A stretch of 36,195 nt of DNA from Anaerolineae bacterium (GTDB taxonomy: Bacteria; Chloroflexota; Anaerolineae; Anaerolineales; E44-bin32). The stretch lies in assembly GCA_030605795.1 (NCBI GenBank), contig JAUWHR010000085.1, forward strand, positions 1 through 36,195, given 5' to 3'. This document shows positions 22,506 to 31,412 of the stretch, piece by piece. Positions within the stretch are counted from its first letter, which is position 1. Every line of letters starts with the position of its first letter. The position numbers were made by a program, and so were the translations under genes. Below the pieces are notes generated by a model. The model worked only from the letters and a program-made list of their open reading frames with translations. It was not told the DNA's origin and ran no database searches.

Positions 22506-23846
22506 ATGTCTAAAATTTATGTAGTTGGCCACATTAACCCAGATATTGATGCTATCGCCTCGGCGATGGGCTATGCTTGGTTATTGAATAGTCAGGATGA
22601 CGACGATTTCGTGCCGGCTCGGGCAGGACCGATCAACGCGCAAACAGCCTGGGTGTTGGATCGCGTAGGCATGCATCCACCAGAGTTGCTGGCTGACGCC
22701 TCACCACGGTTTGAGGTCGTAGTCCAGAGATTTGAGAGTGTGACCCCGGAACGACCGCTAAGTGAAGCATGGGTCATCGCCAACCGGACCGGAACCGTGG
22801 CCCCGGTGGTGGAAGCGGATGGAAAACCCTACGGACTGATCACTGGGCTCAGCTTATTTCGTTTGCTGAATCAATTGGTGGGCGCCCATCCTGAGCGGCA
22901 ACAGATGCGTTTGTCGGAAATCTTTGATGTTCCCAGTCGGGATGTGGCTGATGTTGATGTGCCGAAGTTCCAGGCTGGTTTGCGTATCCGAGATGCTCTA
23001 CCAAGGATATTGCGTAAGGAGCGGAATGACTTCTGGGTAGTAGATGAGGAAGGTCGCTACTTAGGCGTTTGCCGCCAACCCGATTTGCTTAATCCGCCAC
23101 GCCTGAAGTTGATCCTGGTGGATCACAACGAGGTTGGACAGTCAATCGGTTCGCTTGACGAAGCTGATCTGCTTGAAGTGCTTGACCATCATCGGCTCGG
23201 CAACCCGCCAACTCGGCTGCCGATTCGCTTCCGGGTTGACCCGGTTGGTAGCACCAGCACACTGGTGTCGGAACGGATTGAAGATTCTGGTATCAGCGCA
23301 CCGCCAGCGCTGGCAGGTCTGATGCTTGCCGGGTTGCTCTCTGACACACTTGGACTCACCTCACCCACGACAACAAAGCGCGACCACCAAGCTGCTGAAC
23401 GGCTCGGACGCTGGGCTTTTGTTGGCGGAGGGCTGTTGGATGAAGATGTCGCTTCTTTTAGCAACCATCTACTCCAAGTAGGCGTCGGTCTTACAGCCCG
23501 TGATCCGGCTTCTGTGGTCAATGGCGATTTGAAGATCTACGATACAGCAAAGAACTGTTTCGGCATCGCCCAGGTGGAGGTGATGAACCTGATCAAGCTT
23601 TCTGATCACCTTGATTCGCTCAATGCGGCGTTGAACCGGTTGCGTGATCAGCGCGGACTGGAATTTGCCATATTAATGGTTACTGATATCGTCGATGGAT
23701 CCAGTCGCATCCTAATGCAGGGTGCACCATTGGTGCTGGATGAATTACCCTACAAACGATTGTTGGATGGCACGTTAGACGCTCGTGGTGTAGTTTCCCG
23801 AAAGAAGCAATTGTTGCCCGTTGTCCTGGCTTTGCTGGAGGAGTAA
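22506..23846 (+). CDS. ppaC: Manganese-dependent (family II) inorganic pyrophosphatase with CBS domain pair
   Basis: A 446-residue DHH-family phosphoesterase. VVGHINPDIDAIASA (residues 6-20) is the first metal motif; an insert at about 70-180 resembles a CBS pair (TGTVAPVVEADGKPYGLITG and VVDEEGRYLGVCRQ); LILVDHNEVGQS near 198 and LDHHRLGN near 224 complete the metal site; the C-terminal DHHA2 domain has QVEVMNLIKL and MVTDIVDGSSRIL. CBS-containing family II pyrophosphatases are regulated by adenine nucleotides, and the shortened metal-ligand spacing and CBS insert fit that class. It would hydrolyse pyrophosphate from biosynthetic reactions. Its TAA abuts the ATG of the xdhC gene, so it is embedded in the Mo-hydroxylase operon rather than isolated. 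A nanoRNase-like role is less likely given DHHA2. Confidence 0.85.
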   Translation: MSKIYVVGHINPDIDAIASAMGYAWLLNSQDDDDFVPARAGPINAQTAWVLDRVGMHPPELLADASPRFEVVVQRFESVTPERPLSEAWVIANRTGTVAPVVEADGKPYGLITGLSLFRLLNQLVGAHPERQQMRLSEIFDVPSRDVADVDVPKFQAGLRIRDALPRILRKERNDFWVVDEEGRYLGVCRQPDLLNPPRLKLILVDHNEVGQSIGSLDEADLLEVLDHHRLGNPPTRLPIRFRVDPVGSTSTLVSERIEDSGISAPPALAGLMLAGLLSDTLGLTSPTTTKRDHQAAERLGRWAFVGGGLLDEDVASFSNHLLQVGVGLTARDPASVVNGDLKIYDTAKNCFGIAQVEVMNLIKLSDHLDSLNAALNRLRDQRGLEFAILMVTDIVDGSSRILMQGAPLVLDELPYKRLLDGTLDARGVVSRKKQLLPVVLALLEE

Positions 23847-24668
23847 ATGGGGATCTATGAGCGGTTGGCGGCCTTAGAACGCGAGGGCGGCTCAGTGGCC
23901 TTGGCAACAGTTATTCGAACGCACGGATCCGTTCCGAGGCACCAGGGGAGCAAAATGCTGATCTACCCCGATGGCCGCGTAGAAGGGACAATTGGCGGTG
24001 GCGAATTGGAGAGCCGGGTTATCGAAGAGGCGCTCCAGGTGTTGAAGGATGGTAAGCCGCGCATCCTGGACTACACGTTCAGAGACCCTGAGAAGGGTGA
24101 TGTGGGTGTGTGCGGCGGCGAAATGGAGGTCTTTGTGGAAGCGATCCGGCCCAGCTCAACGTTGGTTGTGATCGGCGGAGGGCATGTCGGCGAAGCGGTC
24201 GCTCATATCGCAAGTTGGCTGGGCTTCCGCGTTGTCGTGTCTGATGACCGTCTGGATTTTGCCACCCCAGAAACATTACCCGGGGCTGATATATACATTT
24301 CCGGTAAACTTTGCGAATTGCCAGACAAGATGAATATTACCGAGGATACATACCTGGTGCTAACTACGCGGGGCGCTTCCATCGACGTTGATGGCTTGCC
24401 AGCATTATTGGACACGCCAGCTGCCTACATCGGCGTTATTGGTTCTCGCCGGCGTTGGGAGACCACCGCTTTGCAGTTGATGGAGAAGGGTGTGCCAAAA
24501 GAGAAGGTCGACCGGGTGACATCCCCGATGGGGATTGAATTGAACGCCGAAACCCCAGAGGAGATCGCAGTGAGCATCTTGGCTGAAATCATTATGTTAC
24601 GTCATGGCGGGACGGGGGAGGCGATGGCCCATACCCCTATCGCGCGGAAGCTCAGCAGGAAAGGTTAG
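23847..24668 (+). CDS. xdhC: XdhC/CoxI-family molybdenum hydroxylase maturation factor
   Basis: A 273-residue protein. The N-terminal CoxI domain has VIRTHGSVPRHQGSKMLI near residue 22, GTIGGGELESRVIEEA near 47 and GVCGGEMEVFVE near 88; the C-terminal Rossmann domain has VVIGGGHVGEAVAHIA near 107 and VSDDRLDFA. XdhC proteins bind the molybdenum cofactor and help sulfurate and insert it into xanthine-dehydrogenase-type enzymes. GGAGGAG just before the ATG gives a strong ribosome site that overlaps the end of the pyrophosphatase gene. It serves one or both Mo hydroxylases of the window. Confidence 0.9.
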   Translation: MGIYERLAALEREGGSVALATVIRTHGSVPRHQGSKMLIYPDGRVEGTIGGGELESRVIEEALQVLKDGKPRILDYTFRDPEKGDVGVCGGEMEVFVEAIRPSSTLVVIGGGHVGEAVAHIASWLGFRVVVSDDRLDFATPETLPGADIYISGKLCELPDKMNITEDTYLVLTTRGASIDVDGLPALLDTPAAYIGVIGSRRRWETTALQLMEKGVPKEKVDRVTSPMGIELNAETPEEIAVSILAEIIMLRHGGTGEAMAHTPIARKLSRKG

Positions 24669-24674
24669 CCCTTA

Positions 24675-26105
24675 ATGTGGGAGAATTATTACACGCCAAA
24701 TTCACTCCAAGCTGCATTGAATCTGCTTGCTGAACATGGCGACCATGCTCGAATTGTAGCTGGTGCAACGGATTTGATCTTGGAGTTGGAACGTGGTCAG
24801 CGACCGGGGGTGAAAGCCCTCATTGATGTGACCCGCATCCCTGGTCTGGATCGCATCATACACGACGAAGCGGATTGGATTCATCTTGGCCCATTGGTAA
24901 CCCATAATCATGTGGCTGGTTCGTCGCTGGTCATCGAACGGGCTTTTACCTTGGCTCGGGCTTGTTGGGGGGTGGGATCCCCCCAGATCCGAAACCGGGG
25001 CACGGTGGCAGGCAATCTAATCACCGCCTCGCCGGCCAATGACTCAATCGCACCACTAATGGCCCTCGGGGCGCGATTAACTCTGCGCTCGGCTGATGGA
25101 GAGCGAGTGGTTCCGTTGGAGGATTTCTATACCGGTTTGCGACAGACTGTTATGCGAGCCGACGAATTTCTTATCGATATCGCTTTTCCCAAGCCTTCAG
25201 AGCAGTCCAGGAACACATTCATCAAACTTGGATTGCGGCGTGCGCAGGCGATCTCAGTTGTCAATGTGGCTGTGGCGGTGGAGATGGATGGGGTCACGGT
25301 AGAACAGGCGGCGATCACGCTTGGCTCGGTGGCGCCGATAGTTATCCACGCACCCACGGCGGAGTTATTCTTGGTAGGTAAGGAACTTTCACCAGCGGTA
25401 ATCGCTGAGGCCGGCGATCGAGCAGCAGCTGAGGCCAAGCCGATTGATGACCTACGTGGTTCGGCGGGTTACCGAGCGGAGATGGTTCGCGTGTGCACCA
25501 TGCGAGCTCTGCGCGCCTTGGCAGCTGGGAACGAGCGGAAAGGGTACCCGGAGCGACCGGTCATGCTTTGGGGGGTGAAGGAAATACAGGTGGAGGCCCC
25601 CCTTCGGGAATCCTTAGAGCATCACGCCAGTATACCGATCGAGACAACGATCAATGGCCATCACTATACCTTCGAAAGTGGTCATGAAAAGACTTTGCTC
25701 CGGCTTTTGCGCGAAGATGCCGGTTTGACAGGCACTAAGGAGGGATGTGCAGAGGGTGAGTGCGGCGCCTGCACGGTCTTTCTAGATGGGGTGGCGGTCA
25801 TGTCGTGTATGGTCCCCGCGCCGCGGGCTCATGGGGCGGAGATTGTCACCATCGAAGGTTTGGCACATGATGATCATCTCCATCCAATCCAGCAGGCGTT
25901 CATCGATGAAGGGGCTGTCCAATGTGGCTACTGTACCCCAGGTTTCCTGATGTCAGGAGCCAAGCTGCTCGAGGAACGACCACATCCCAACCGTAGTGAA
26001 ATCGAGCAAGCTATCACCGGTAATTTATGCCGTTGCACGGGATATTACAAAATCATCTCAGCTTTCAAGCGAGCAGCTTCGATTCAAGCCATGACGGCGG
26101 AATAA
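24675..26105 (+). CDS. Molybdenum hydroxylase, fused FAD and 2Fe-2S subunits
   Basis: A 476-residue fusion in the order FAD then iron-sulfur. Residues 1-175 are the FAD domain ([16 protein letters not shown] near 30, [20 protein letters not shown] near 103), 178-280 the CO_deh_flav_C domain, and after a linker the two 2Fe-2S domains: C358, C363, C366 and C378 ([15 protein letters not shown]), then QCGYCTPGF near 415 and CRCTGYY near 452. The partner Mo subunit is probably the gene at 28368, although two unrelated genes lie between. This is the reverse packaging of the ygfM + xdhD-type pair, where 2Fe-2S is fused to the Mo domain. The start follows the XdhC stop by 6 bases. Confidence 0.9.
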   Translation: MWENYYTPNSLQAALNLLAEHGDHARIVAGATDLILELERGQRPGVKALIDVTRIPGLDRIIHDEADWIHLGPLVTHNHVAGSSLVIERAFTLARACWGVGSPQIRNRGTVAGNLITASPANDSIAPLMALGARLTLRSADGERVVPLEDFYTGLRQTVMRADEFLIDIAFPKPSEQSRNTFIKLGLRRAQAISVVNVAVAVEMDGVTVEQAAITLGSVAPIVIHAPTAELFLVGKELSPAVIAEAGDRAAAEAKPIDDLRGSAGYRAEMVRVCTMRALRALAAGNERKGYPERPVMLWGVKEIQVEAPLRESLEHHASIPIETTINGHHYTFESGHEKTLLRLLREDAGLTGTKEGCAEGECGACTVFLDGVAVMSCMVPAPRAHGAEIVTIEGLAHDDHLHPIQQAFIDEGAVQCGYCTPGFLMSGAKLLEERPHPNRSEIEQAITGNLCRCTGYYKIISAFKRAASIQAMTAE

Positions 26106-26229
26106 ATGGGAGGCTGAGGCACCCATATTGACAGCTTGGTCTTAGACAGCTTGATGGATAGACCCTAGGTCAGTCTTTTGCCGACTGAGACCCTGAGGGT
26201 TGGCATCTGGAACGAATGGAGAAGAGATC

Positions 26230-26589
26230 ATGGGACGAGATACTTGGCGATTTCAGAAGCTTGATGAAGAACGGAAAAGGAGTAAGCGTTTGAATCCCAT
26301 TTGGCGAGGTGTGGGATGTGTGTTGGTTGTGATTCTTGGTTTCGTAGGATATATCTTCTCTGGCTGGTTTCTAGACCAGGGTTTTGTCTATATACCACGA
26401 TTTTCAATTCAGATCCCCCTGATAACCACAATAAGTGGTTTCGTGATAGTGCAGTTGGCAGTCTCGTTCATCTTCATGATATTCAGTTATGCAATAATGA
26501 GCGTGATTTATGCCGTGGCGTTCCCTCTTCAATTAGGAGAGACGGACGCGCCTCCACTGATACGTCAAAAATCTAAGAAAAAACGCTGA
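26230..26589 (+). CDS. Small membrane protein with two transmembrane segments, unknown function
   Basis: A 119-residue protein that I do not recognise. A basic, charged N-terminus (RDTWRFQKLDEERKRSKRL) is followed by a hydrophobic segment near residues 31-52, an extracytoplasmic-looking loop, a second hydrophobic segment near 65-98 and a Lys/Arg-rich tail (KSKKKR). Positive-inside charges at both ends predict both termini in the cytoplasm. GGAGAAGAG immediately upstream of 26230 supports this start; an in-frame TTG at 26200 is less likely. It ends 9 bases before the phosphorylase-like gene, so the two are probably translated from one mRNA and may work together. The 124 bases upstream hold a TTGACA (26128) without a matching -10, and a hairpin near 26170-26196. 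Confidence 0.7.
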   Translation: MGRDTWRFQKLDEERKRSKRLNPIWRGVGCVLVVILGFVGYIFSGWFLDQGFVYIPRFSIQIPLITTISGFVIVQLAVSFIFMIFSYAIMSVIYAVAFPLQLGETDAPPLIRQKSKKKR

Positions 26590-26598
26590 GGAGGATCG

Positions 26599-28320
26599 AT
26601 GGATCGTACAGTCCCTCGCACAGGTTCGGAGGAGATTGAGCTCTATATCCGTACTTACTACTCACTCCTCAGGTCGACGATTGATGTCCAGATCAGGACG
26701 CTGGAGGAGGTCCATGCTAACATGGGCTCCTCGCTGCATCTCGACGCCAAATCACCCTCCCTAGACATTTCAGCCTTTATCTATGCCACATTACGTCTTC
26801 CGCCTTGTATTGCAGATGTGGAGCGGATCATCCTGGGCCAAAGCCATGAGGTCTTCATGGAGCGAGGGGTGGGGGATGTTGAGACATGGCAATCTGCAAT
26901 AGCGAAGGCGCGCCGTCGACGTAGCTTCTATGACGGTGAGGGAACCCTGGCGTGCTATGTCGCCAGTCGTTCGGACATTGACGACATCATTCCCACGCTG
27001 ACGGCATTTCAGATTGAGTGGAACAAGCTCAAATACTTGTTGCAGGGGGATCAAGTTAGGGCCTACCTGGAGAATCCGGCACAGGGGGAGGAAGGTATAG
27101 CGGTCCTCGCGCGCGGGATGGGAATGGAGATTGAAGACATCCGTAATTTACATCGTGTATGGGAGGACGCTTTCTGGCCGATGATGCGAGCTATTGCGGC
27201 GCGTCGAAAGCGCTTTCGTATACGCCTATTGTCAGGGTCGCTGAAGGATTACCGCCGAGCGACGCAGATGTGGTGGCAGCACATAGAAGAGGCGACACCC
27301 TTTCTCCTGCACCGACCGGTGTATTTCGTCTCTAGCAATAATCATAGCTTGGTCAACCTGGTAAGTGGCTATGCCTTGCGCCAGGAAGAGCGGCTCCTGA
27401 GCTTTCTCCAGCATCCCGAGAATTCCAACCTGTTAGCGGAATGGCGGGAAATCGAATCCCAACAATTGCCTTCAAGCCGGGAGAACTTCCTCTACTATTT
27501 ACTCAAGAAGGTCCTCACTACCTCCGAAGGAAAATCCATCCATCATGAACGCGCCGAGGCGGAAAAGGCGTGTGGGGTCCTTCGGGTCGCGAGTAAGCGA
27601 GGCTTTGACGTTGAGGCTCAGGTGATCGAGTTAAACCGCATTCAGCTTGATGGGATAGACCCGCGACTGCGATGCCCTGGAATCGAGGATTTAGCAAACA
27701 GCGAGGCCTTGATTGTCAATATCGACTACCCGCTTGGTATGGCCGCATATCTAATCCTTTCGCACCTTTCGACACGCGTGGGGGAACTGCGCGGCGTGTA
27801 CATCATGGGTAAGGCGGCAACCCTGAATGGAGTGGTCGGGGATGTGATGATCCCCTCGGTGGTTCATGACGAACAATCGCAGAACACATACCTTTTTAAG
27901 AACTGCTTCGCCGCGGTTAATGTCAGCGAAGATCTCGTTTATGGCACGGTGCTTGACAACCAAAAAGCGGTTAATGTGCGTGGCACATTCCTGCAAACGC
28001 CGCGCTATATGGACGTGTTTTACCGGGAGGGGTACACCGATATTGAGATGGAGGCGGGCCCATATCTCTCGGCGATATATGAGATGTACCGCCCTAAGCG
28101 CTACCCCGATAACGAGATTGTTAACTTGTATGAACTGCCTTTTGACTTGGGGATTCTTCACTACGCATCCGACACACCCCTTAGCAAGGGCGTGAATTTG
28201 GGCGCCGGTTCGCTCTCTTATTTTGGCATGGATCCGACATATGCCACAAGCTTGGCTATTCTGCGCCGCATTTTTGATCTTGAGACCCGCAGGTGTCGTG
28301 GTGAGCCCACACCCCGTTAA
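26599..28320 (+). CDS. Two-domain protein with nucleoside-phosphorylase-like C-terminus (putative)
   Basis: A 573-residue protein. Residues 1-320 are mainly helical and charged, without motifs I know. The C-terminal part (about 340-565) resembles the PNP/UDP phosphorylase fold: YIMGKAATLNGVVGDVMIPS near 401 matches the strand-loop that precedes the base site (G-x-GDVVI), and IEMEAGPYLSAIYEMY near 481 matches the EMEA helix in which Glu binds the ribose. PFDLGILHYASDTP near 515 and SYFGMDPTYATSLAILR near 540 are strongly patterned and may carry substrate contacts. I recall this family only as a DUF. In a nucleobase-catabolic cluster, cleavage of a nucleoside to base and sugar (phosphate) is an attractive but unproven role. 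It follows the small membrane protein by 9 bases. Confidence 0.65.
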   Translation: MDRTVPRTGSEEIELYIRTYYSLLRSTIDVQIRTLEEVHANMGSSLHLDAKSPSLDISAFIYATLRLPPCIADVERIILGQSHEVFMERGVGDVETWQSAIAKARRRRSFYDGEGTLACYVASRSDIDDIIPTLTAFQIEWNKLKYLLQGDQVRAYLENPAQGEEGIAVLARGMGMEIEDIRNLHRVWEDAFWPMMRAIAARRKRFRIRLLSGSLKDYRRATQMWWQHIEEATPFLLHRPVYFVSSNNHSLVNLVSGYALRQEERLLSFLQHPENSNLLAEWREIESQQLPSSRENFLYYLLKKVLTTSEGKSIHHERAEAEKACGVLRVASKRGFDVEAQVIELNRIQLDGIDPRLRCPGIEDLANSEALIVNIDYPLGMAAYLILSHLSTRVGELRGVYIMGKAATLNGVVGDVMIPSVVHDEQSQNTYLFKNCFAAVNVSEDLVYGTVLDNQKAVNVRGTFLQTPRYMDVFYREGYTDIEMEAGPYLSAIYEMYRPKRYPDNEIVNLYELPFDLGILHYASDTPLSKGVNLGAGSLSYFGMDPTYATSLAILRRIFDLETRRCRGEPTPR

Positions 28321-28367
28321 GGGTCAAAGGACCAACGGCTTCAAGGGTGAAGGATGAGGAGCTGAGA

Positions 28368-30596
28368 ATGTCTGTTGTCGGTCAATCTGTCCGTCGCGTC
28401 GATGCGCAGGGAAAGGTTACCGGAGAAACCCTATTTCCTGGCGATATTCATAAACCGAATCAGGCCTACATGAAGATTCTGTTTGCCAGGCGTTCGCACG
28501 CCATTGTTCGACGCATCGAAATTTCCGACGCAGAGACCATGCCTGGTGTGTTGGCAGTCTTCACCTCGAAAGACGTACCGGTGAATGAGTACGGCTTAAT
28601 CATGCCCGACCAGCCAGTTCTTTGTGGTCCGGGCTCAGCCAAACCTTACACAGATCGGGTGCGTTTCGTGGGAGACCAGGTGGCTCTGGTAGTGGCCGAG
28701 AGCGAAACAGTCGCCACAGAAGCGCTAAAGCGGATTACGGTTGATTATGAAGATCTACCAGTGGTAACTGATCATTTGGCTGCGATGGACGACGACGCCC
28801 TGCTGCTTCACCCGGAAAAGGGTAGTAACATCTTTCGCCATTATCGTATCCGCAAAGGCGATATAAAGCAGGCTTTCTCACAAGCCGATGTTGTGATCGA
28901 AGCGGAGTATCGCACACCGGCTCAGGAGCACGCTTACCTGCAGCCTGAGGCAGGCATGGCCTACATCGATGACCAGGGTCGGGTGACGGTTGAAGTGGCC
29001 GGGCAATGGCCTCATGAGGACCGGGAGCAGATCGCTCATGCTCTAGGTCTTCAACCGGATCAGGTGCGGGTGATTTACCCCGCCATCGGCGGCGCCTTTG
29101 GTGGACGCGAAGATATGTCGGTCCAGATTGTGCTCGCCCTGGCTGCGTGGCGATTGCACCAGCGTGGCATCAACCGACCGGTGAAGATCATTTGGTCGCG
29201 AGAGGAATCCATCCTGGGACATCACAAGCGCCATCGCTTCGTCATCCGGGCTAAGTGGGGCGCCACGAATGACGGTAAGGTAATTGCCGCTGATGTAGAT
29301 GTCATCCAAGACGGGGGTGCATACGCCTATACCTCAACCAAAGTGTTGGCCAACGCAACCTTGATGTGCACCGGTCCGTATGAGATACCGAACGTCAAGG
29401 TAGATGCGTACTCGGTGTACACCAATCACATCCCCGGCGGGGCCATGCGTGGTTTTGGCGGACCACAAGCAGCCTTTGCCGCTGAAGGTCAGATGAACAA
29501 ATTGGCGGAAGCATTAAGGATGGACCCGGTAGAGATCCGCGCCCGGAATGTACTCAAAGAAGGCGATTTGCTTTCTGTAGGCACGCCGCTCCCGAAGGGC
29601 GTAACTATCGATAAAGTGATCGAGAAAGCGGCGGAGGCAGCAGACTGGGAACATACTGAGAAAGGTTGGCAACGTCCCGATCGTACAGCATTAGAGAAGC
29701 CTGAAGAATCTTACTTGCGCCGAGGAGTTGGTTTTGCCTGTGGCTTCAAGAATGTAGGTTTCTCTTTTGGAGCCCCTGAACAGTGCTGGGCGATGGTCGA
29801 GCTTCATGGTGGCGCTGAGATAGAAGAGGTCGTACTGCGCCACGCCGGCGCTGATGTCGGTCAGGGAGCACATACGGTGATGACGCAGATGGCGGCTGAA
29901 GCGGTGGGCGTGCCGATTGAGAAGGTGCGATTGATCGTTTCCGACACAGCAGAAACAGACGACTCGGGCTCGACCTCTGCTTCGCGCATGACATTCATGT
30001 CAGGCAACGCCATTCTTGGAGCTGTGGAAGCGGCTTTGGTAAAGTGGCGTCATAAAGAGCGACCAGCAATTGCCACTTATCAGTATCGAGCGCCACCTAC
30101 TACACAATATGATTCTCAGAATGGCAAGTCGAAGCCCAACTTCGCTTACGGCTACGTTGCTGAAGCGGCCAGTGTGGAGGTTGATATCGAGACTGGACAC
30201 GTTCGTCTGCTGACAGTGGTATGCGCTGACGATGTAGGAAAAGCAGTCAACCCGCAACTGATACAGGGGCAAATTGAGGGTGCGGTTGTTCAGGCTGGGG
30301 GTTATGTCTTGATGGAGGATTTCCAAGAGGTGGATGGCTTCGTTCATACGGCTCACCTTTCCACATACCTGATCTCCACGGTCCTGGACATACCCGAACG
30401 GGTTGAGTCAGTCATCCTCGAGTATCCTGATCCGATCGGCCCGTTGGGCGCACGGGGCATGGGGGAGATGCCCTTCATTCCGCTTGCTCCCGCCATCACA
30501 GCCGCCGTGCGCGATGCGGTGGGCGTGTGGTTTGATGAGTTCCCACTGACGCCAGAGCGCGTGCTTCGTGGTTTGCGTGAGGCAGGGGTACAGTGA
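28368..30596 (+). CDS. Molybdenum hydroxylase, molybdopterin-binding large subunit
   Basis: A 742-residue subunit of the XdhA/CoxL superfamily. GGAFGGREDM near residue 241 and PGGAMRGFGGPQA near 356 are cofactor loops, AGADVGQGAHTVMTQMAAEA near 500 is the Q-loop region, and GARGMGEMPFIPLAP near 692 ends with the catalytic Glu. No CoxL-type active-site loop (AYRCSFR) is seen, so it is not a CO dehydrogenase. The ATG at 28368 is preceded by GAGGAG at 7 bases; a GTG at 28347 is less likely. Its stop overlaps the yqeB start (GTGA). It probably pairs with the FAD-2Fe2S fusion at 24675. Xanthine or another purine is a plausible substrate. Confidence 0.9.
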   Translation: MSVVGQSVRRVDAQGKVTGETLFPGDIHKPNQAYMKILFARRSHAIVRRIEISDAETMPGVLAVFTSKDVPVNEYGLIMPDQPVLCGPGSAKPYTDRVRFVGDQVALVVAESETVATEALKRITVDYEDLPVVTDHLAAMDDDALLLHPEKGSNIFRHYRIRKGDIKQAFSQADVVIEAEYRTPAQEHAYLQPEAGMAYIDDQGRVTVEVAGQWPHEDREQIAHALGLQPDQVRVIYPAIGGAFGGREDMSVQIVLALAAWRLHQRGINRPVKIIWSREESILGHHKRHRFVIRAKWGATNDGKVIAADVDVIQDGGAYAYTSTKVLANATLMCTGPYEIPNVKVDAYSVYTNHIPGGAMRGFGGPQAAFAAEGQMNKLAEALRMDPVEIRARNVLKEGDLLSVGTPLPKGVTIDKVIEKAAEAADWEHTEKGWQRPDRTALEKPEESYLRRGVGFACGFKNVGFSFGAPEQCWAMVELHGGAEIEEVVLRHAGADVGQGAHTVMTQMAAEAVGVPIEKVRLIVSDTAETDDSGSTSASRMTFMSGNAILGAVEAALVKWRHKERPAIATYQYRAPPTTQYDSQNGKSKPNFAYGYVAEAASVEVDIETGHVRLLTVVCADDVGKAVNPQLIQGQIEGAVVQAGGYVLMEDFQEVDGFVHTAHLSTYLISTVLDIPERVESVILEYPDPIGPLGARGMGEMPFIPLAPAITAAVRDAVGVWFDEFPLTPERVLRGLREAGVQ

Positions 30597-31411
30597 GGTC
30601 AGATCGCCCGCTCGTTCTGATCCGTGGTGGGGGGGACCTGGCGACCGGAACGGCTGCTCGCTTACATCGCTGTGGTTTTGACGTGGTTGTGACCGAGATC
30701 GCCAAACCCATAGCTGTACGCCGGCTGGTCGCCCTAGCAGAAGCTGTTTACACCGGCGAGGTTCATATTGAGGACTTGCTCGGCCGTCGGGTGGAGGACC
30801 TGGCGACCGTGCCTCGGGTCCTTGAAGAAGGGGTAATCCCGGTGCTTGTTGATCCAGCCGCGGCATGTCGGCGAAGCCTTCAGCCACAGGTGCTGGTCGA
30901 TGGACGGATGCACAAAGCACTCCCAGAAATTGGGATGGAGGCAGCACCGCTGGTTATAGGATTGGGACCGGGGTTCACTGCTGGCTTGGACTGTCACGCA
31001 GTGATTGAAACCAACCGGGGACATAATTTGGGTCGTGTGTATTGGGAGGGCAGCGCTGAGGCTGACACCGCCGTTCCAGAAGAGGTCGCCGACTATGACG
31101 TCGACCGGGTGTTGCGCGCTCCGAACACGGGGCAGTTTGAGGGAAGGATGCCGTTAGGATCGATCGTCCGAGAGGGAGAGGTGATAGCCGCGGTTGATGG
31201 TATCCCATTGGAGGCTCCCTTCGATGGTGCCCTACGAGGTCTTCTTCATAGTGGTCTGGAGGTGGAAGTCGGGATGAAGGTAGGCGATTTGGATCCACGA
31301 GGTGAATCTTCATATTGCTATCAAATCTCGGACAAATCGCTTGCCGTAGGCGGCGGGGTTATAGAAGCAATCCTCTCGCGCCCACAATTTCGTGTCCGCC
31401 TGGGGGGATGA
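30593..31411 (+). CDS. yqeB: Selenium-dependent molybdenum hydroxylase system protein YqeB (EF2563 family)
   Basis: A 272-residue protein with a Rossmann-like start LIRGGGDLATGTAARLHRCG (near residue 9), the EIAKPIAVRRLVALAEAVY segment near 35, GLGPGFTAGLDCHAVIETN near 122 and the C-terminal GDLDPRGE. These match the YqeB/EF2563 family, which co-occurs with selD and xdh-type genes in genomes using the labile-selenium Mo cofactor. The protein is required for maturation, but its chemistry is not firmly known. It begins with GTG inside the stop of the Mo-subunit gene and is followed at one base by the yqeC-mocA gene, so the three form a tight block. Confidence 0.9.
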   Translation: MRSDRPLVLIRGGGDLATGTAARLHRCGFDVVVTEIAKPIAVRRLVALAEAVYTGEVHIEDLLGRRVEDLATVPRVLEEGVIPVLVDPAAACRRSLQPQVLVDGRMHKALPEIGMEAAPLVIGLGPGFTAGLDCHAVIETNRGHNLGRVYWEGSAEADTAVPEEVADYDVDRVLRAPNTGQFEGRMPLGSIVREGEVIAAVDGIPLEAPFDGALRGLLHSGLEVEVGMKVGDLDPRGESSYCYQISDKSLAVGGGVIEAILSRPQFRVRLGG

Positions 31412-31412
31412 G

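Noticed and set aside
26128-26156. Promoter from TTGACA at 26128
   Set aside because: No -10-like hexamer occurs 16-19 bases downstream.
28368-30596. Aerobic CO dehydrogenase large subunit
   Set aside because: The diagnostic active-site loop AYRCSFR is missing and the maturation genes are of the Se-dependent xanthine-dehydrogenase type.
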